This document shows, piece by piece, positions 62,200-64,000 of a stretch of 64,000 nt of DNA. The position numbers and the translations under genes were made by a program. The stretch spans positions 1-64,000 of the forward strand of contig DAMCAP010000005.1 in assembly GCA_032059445.1 (NCBI GenBank), written 5' to 3'. The notes beneath the pieces were generated by a model that did no database searches, had not been told where the DNA came from, and saw only the letters and a list, made by a program, of their open reading frames with translations. This stretch comes from DAMCAP01 sp032059445 (lineage in GTDB: Bacteria > Bacillota > Clostridia > Oscillospirales > Ruminococcaceae). Position 1 is the stretch's first letter. The number at the start of each line of letters is the position of its first letter.

Positions 62200-64000
62200 T
62201 TATCTTGTGAAAGCTGTGATGCTTTCTTTGATTTTGCTTAGGCGCTCGGTGGCATTTGCCAGCTTTGCCTTTTCGCTTTCGATGACAACGGCAGGTGCTT
62301 TTGCTACGAAGCCTTCATTATTTAGCTTGCCCGAAATTACCGCAATGTCTTTTTCGCAGGCAGCAAGTTCTTTGCTTAGGCGTGCCAGCTCTTTTTCACG
62401 GTCGATCAGCTCATCCATAGGGATCAGGATGGTAGCCTCAGCAGTGATGACTCGGACTGCATCCTTGATGTCAAAGTCTTTGCTCTCGATGGTGACATTG
62501 CTTGCAAATGCCAGCTTCTCGATAAAGGCAAAGGCATTTGTGAAGTTCTCTTTATATTCGGTAATGATGTGGACACTTGCCTTGCGGCTTGGTGGTACAT
62601 CGGCATTGGTGCGGGCATTGCGGATCGCCTTGATGGCATTCATCACCATTTCAAAATTGGCTTCTTCACCGCCAAAATCCAGTGCCTTGTCAGCGTCAGG
62701 CCACTGAGAAACCATGATGCTCTCTCCCTCATGGGGCAGGCACTGCCAGATCTCCTCAGTGATAAAGGGCATAAAGGGGTGCAGTAGCTTTAAGGTATTG
62801 GAGAGTACATAGACCAGCACGCGCTTTACGTTGCTTGCTCCATCACCGCCTGCATTTAAGCGGCTCTTGGCAAGCTCGATATACCAGTCGCAGTATACAT
62901 CCCAGATGAAGTCATAAAGCTTGCCTACTGCAAGGCCCAGCTCATAGGAATTAAGGTTGTGGGTAACCTCTGCTATCAGGCGGTTGTACTTGTTAAGAAT
63001 CCATTTATCCTCTGCTGCGAGGGTTTCGGGCAGGGTAAGCTCAATTTCTTCATCGCCGATATTCATCATAATGAAGCGGGCAGCGTTCCAGATCTTATTG
63101 GCAAAGTTACGGCTAGCCTTGACCTTATCGTCAGAGAAGCGCATATCAGCTCCGGGTGCATTGCCGATGGTAAGGGTCAAGCGCAGAGCATCGGCGCCGT
63201 ATAGATCGATAACCTCCAGCGGGTCGATACCGTTGCCTAGGGATTTTGACATCTTGCGGCCCTGTGCATCACGAACGATACCATGCATAAATACGGTATC
63301 AAAGGGTACTTCGTTTAGCTGCTCGATGGAGGAGAAGATCATCCTCGCTACCCAGAAGAAGATAATATCATAGCCTGTTACCAGTGTGCTGGTAGGGAAG
63401 AAGTAATCTAGCTCAGGGGTATCGTGAGGCCAGCCCAAAGTAGAGAATGGCCATAGGGCAGAGGAGAACCATGTGTCTAGGGTGTCGTTATCCTGTGTCA
63501 GATGAGTTGAGCCGCACTTCGGGCAGCGCTCGGGGGTGGAGCGGGCGACGATGATCTCGCCACAGTCGCAGTACCACGCAGGGATGCGGTGACCCCACCA
63601 AAGCTGGCGGGAGATGCACCAGTCGCGGATGTTTTCCATCCAGTTATAATAAATCTGGTCGAAGCGCTCGGGTACGAAGCGGACGGTACCCTCTCTGACT
63701 ACATCGATTGCAGGCTCGGCAAGAGGCTGCATCTTGACAAACCACTGGGTAGACATCAGAGGCTCGATGACGGTGGCGCAGCGCTGGCAGCAGCCTACAT
63801 TATGATTATAAGGCTCAACTTTAATCAGGTAGCCCTGGTCCTTGAGGTCGGCTACGATCTGCTTGCGGGCTGCAAAGCGGTCAAGACCGGCATATTTGCC
63901 GCCGTTTGTGTTGATCGTGCCATCTTGATTCATTACGTTGAGCAGAGGGAGCCCCTGACGCTGACCGACCTCAAAGTCGTTGGGGTCATGGGCGGGGGTC
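62200..64000 (-). CDS. valS: Valyl-tRNA synthetase, C-terminal part (5' end beyond window)
   Basis: The frame is open to base 64000, beyond the Met at 63933, so the N-terminus with the HIGH motif is off the window. Visible: TPAHDPNDFEVGQR (editing/class I connector), a zinc-type knuckle (CDCGE ... CPKCG), the KMSKS loop (GRKMSKSLGNG), the anticodon-binding helical domain and the C-terminal coiled coil (ERLSKIKES). Attaches Val to tRNA-Val. About 600 of 880 residues are seen. Confidence 0.95.
   Translation of the reverse strand, partial: TPAHDPNDFEVGQRQGLPLLNVMNQDGTINTNGGKYAGLDRFAARKQIVADLKDQGYLIKVEPYNHNVGCCQRCATVIEPLMSTQWFVKMQPLAEPAIDVVREGTVRFVPERFDQIYYNWMENIRDWCISRQLWWGHRIPAWYCDCGEIIVARSTPERCPKCGSTHLTQDNDTLDTWFSSALWPFSTLGWPHDTPELDYFFPTSTLVTGYDIIFFWVARMIFSSIEQLNEVPFDTVFMHGIVRDAQGRKMSKSLGNGIDPLEVIDLYGADALRLTLTIGNAPGADMRFSDDKVKASRNFANKIWNAARFIMMNIGDEEIELTLPETLAAEDKWILNKYNRLIAEVTHNLNSYELGLAVGKLYDFIWDVYCDWYIELAKSRLNAGGDGASNVKRVLVYVLSNTLKLLHPFMPFITEEIWQCLPHEGESIMVSQWPDADKALDFGGEEANFEMVMNAIKAIRNARTNADVPPSRKASVHIITEYKENFTNAFAFIEKLAFASNVTIESKDFDIKDAVRVITAEATILIPMDELIDREKELARLSKELAACEKDIAVISGKLNNEGFVAKAPAVVIESEKAKLANATERLSKIKESITAFTR

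Overview
The window comes from a spore-forming, amino-acid-fermenting anaerobe of the Clostridia. The evidence is the spoIIA operon (58.7-60.2 kb), a complete selenocysteine system (selA, selB, selD, tRNA-Sec), a glycine reductase operon behind a tandem glycine riboswitch, a PyrR-type pyrimidine attenuator, and a Firmicutes-type SRP RNA next to dnaX-ybaB-recR. Species cannot be named from the sequence alone. Two runs of N (2013-2051 and 35480-35489) show this is a draft scaffold, and neither run preserves the reading frame of the gene it interrupts.

Layout. 1-2.8 kb is the distal end of a prophage: tail/receptor-binding protein, small tail genes, an XhlA-like protein, a holin and an M23 endolysin. 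2.9-9.6 kb is visibly AT-rich cargo: a single-pass membrane protein flanked by duplicated terminator sequence, a 1268-residue YobI/KAP-type P-loop ATPase and an Mrr-type nuclease. The cargo stops just before the 3' end of ssrA (tmRNA), a common integration target. 9.9-20 kb is chromosomal backbone: ssrA-smpB, a GtrA protein, the recombination/replication cluster recR-ybaB-dnaX with SRP RNA, two small charged proteins, and tandem S9 peptidases. 20.6-31.3 kb holds cca, an ApbE lipoprotein, two Spx/ArsC-like proteins and the pyrB-pyrC-carA-carB operon. 31.8-40.7 kb is a mixed region of lipoproteins, regulators (TetR, MarR), an acetyltransferase, FAH-family and DUF1177 enzymes, a nitroreductase and a pair of unknown beta-rich proteins.

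41.1-58.6 kb is a selenium/glycine island. It carries a LysR regulator with a cysteine-rich tail, selD (itself with an in-frame UGA), tRNA-Sec, selB, selA, then the grd operon (transcribed grdX-grdE-grdB-trxB-trxA-grdA-grdC-grdD, with in-frame UGA in grdB and grdA), a cysteine desulfurase-like protein, and a yedE-yedF-DUF3343 selenium-trafficking trio. Together these take up or carry selenium, activate it to selenophosphate, make Sec-tRNA, insert Sec into GrdA, GrdB and SelD, and use thioredoxin-derived electrons to reduce glycine to acetyl phosphate. The window ends with spoIIA, folC and the C-terminal part of valS.

A degenerate intergenic repeat family recurs at about 20.3, 24.3, 40.7 and 61.9 kb. 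The most likely place for an undescribed system is the AT-rich prophage cargo, which I read as a candidate anti-phage module. The selenium-carrier trio and a beta-rich protein pair behind a sigma-K-like promoter are the next most interesting.
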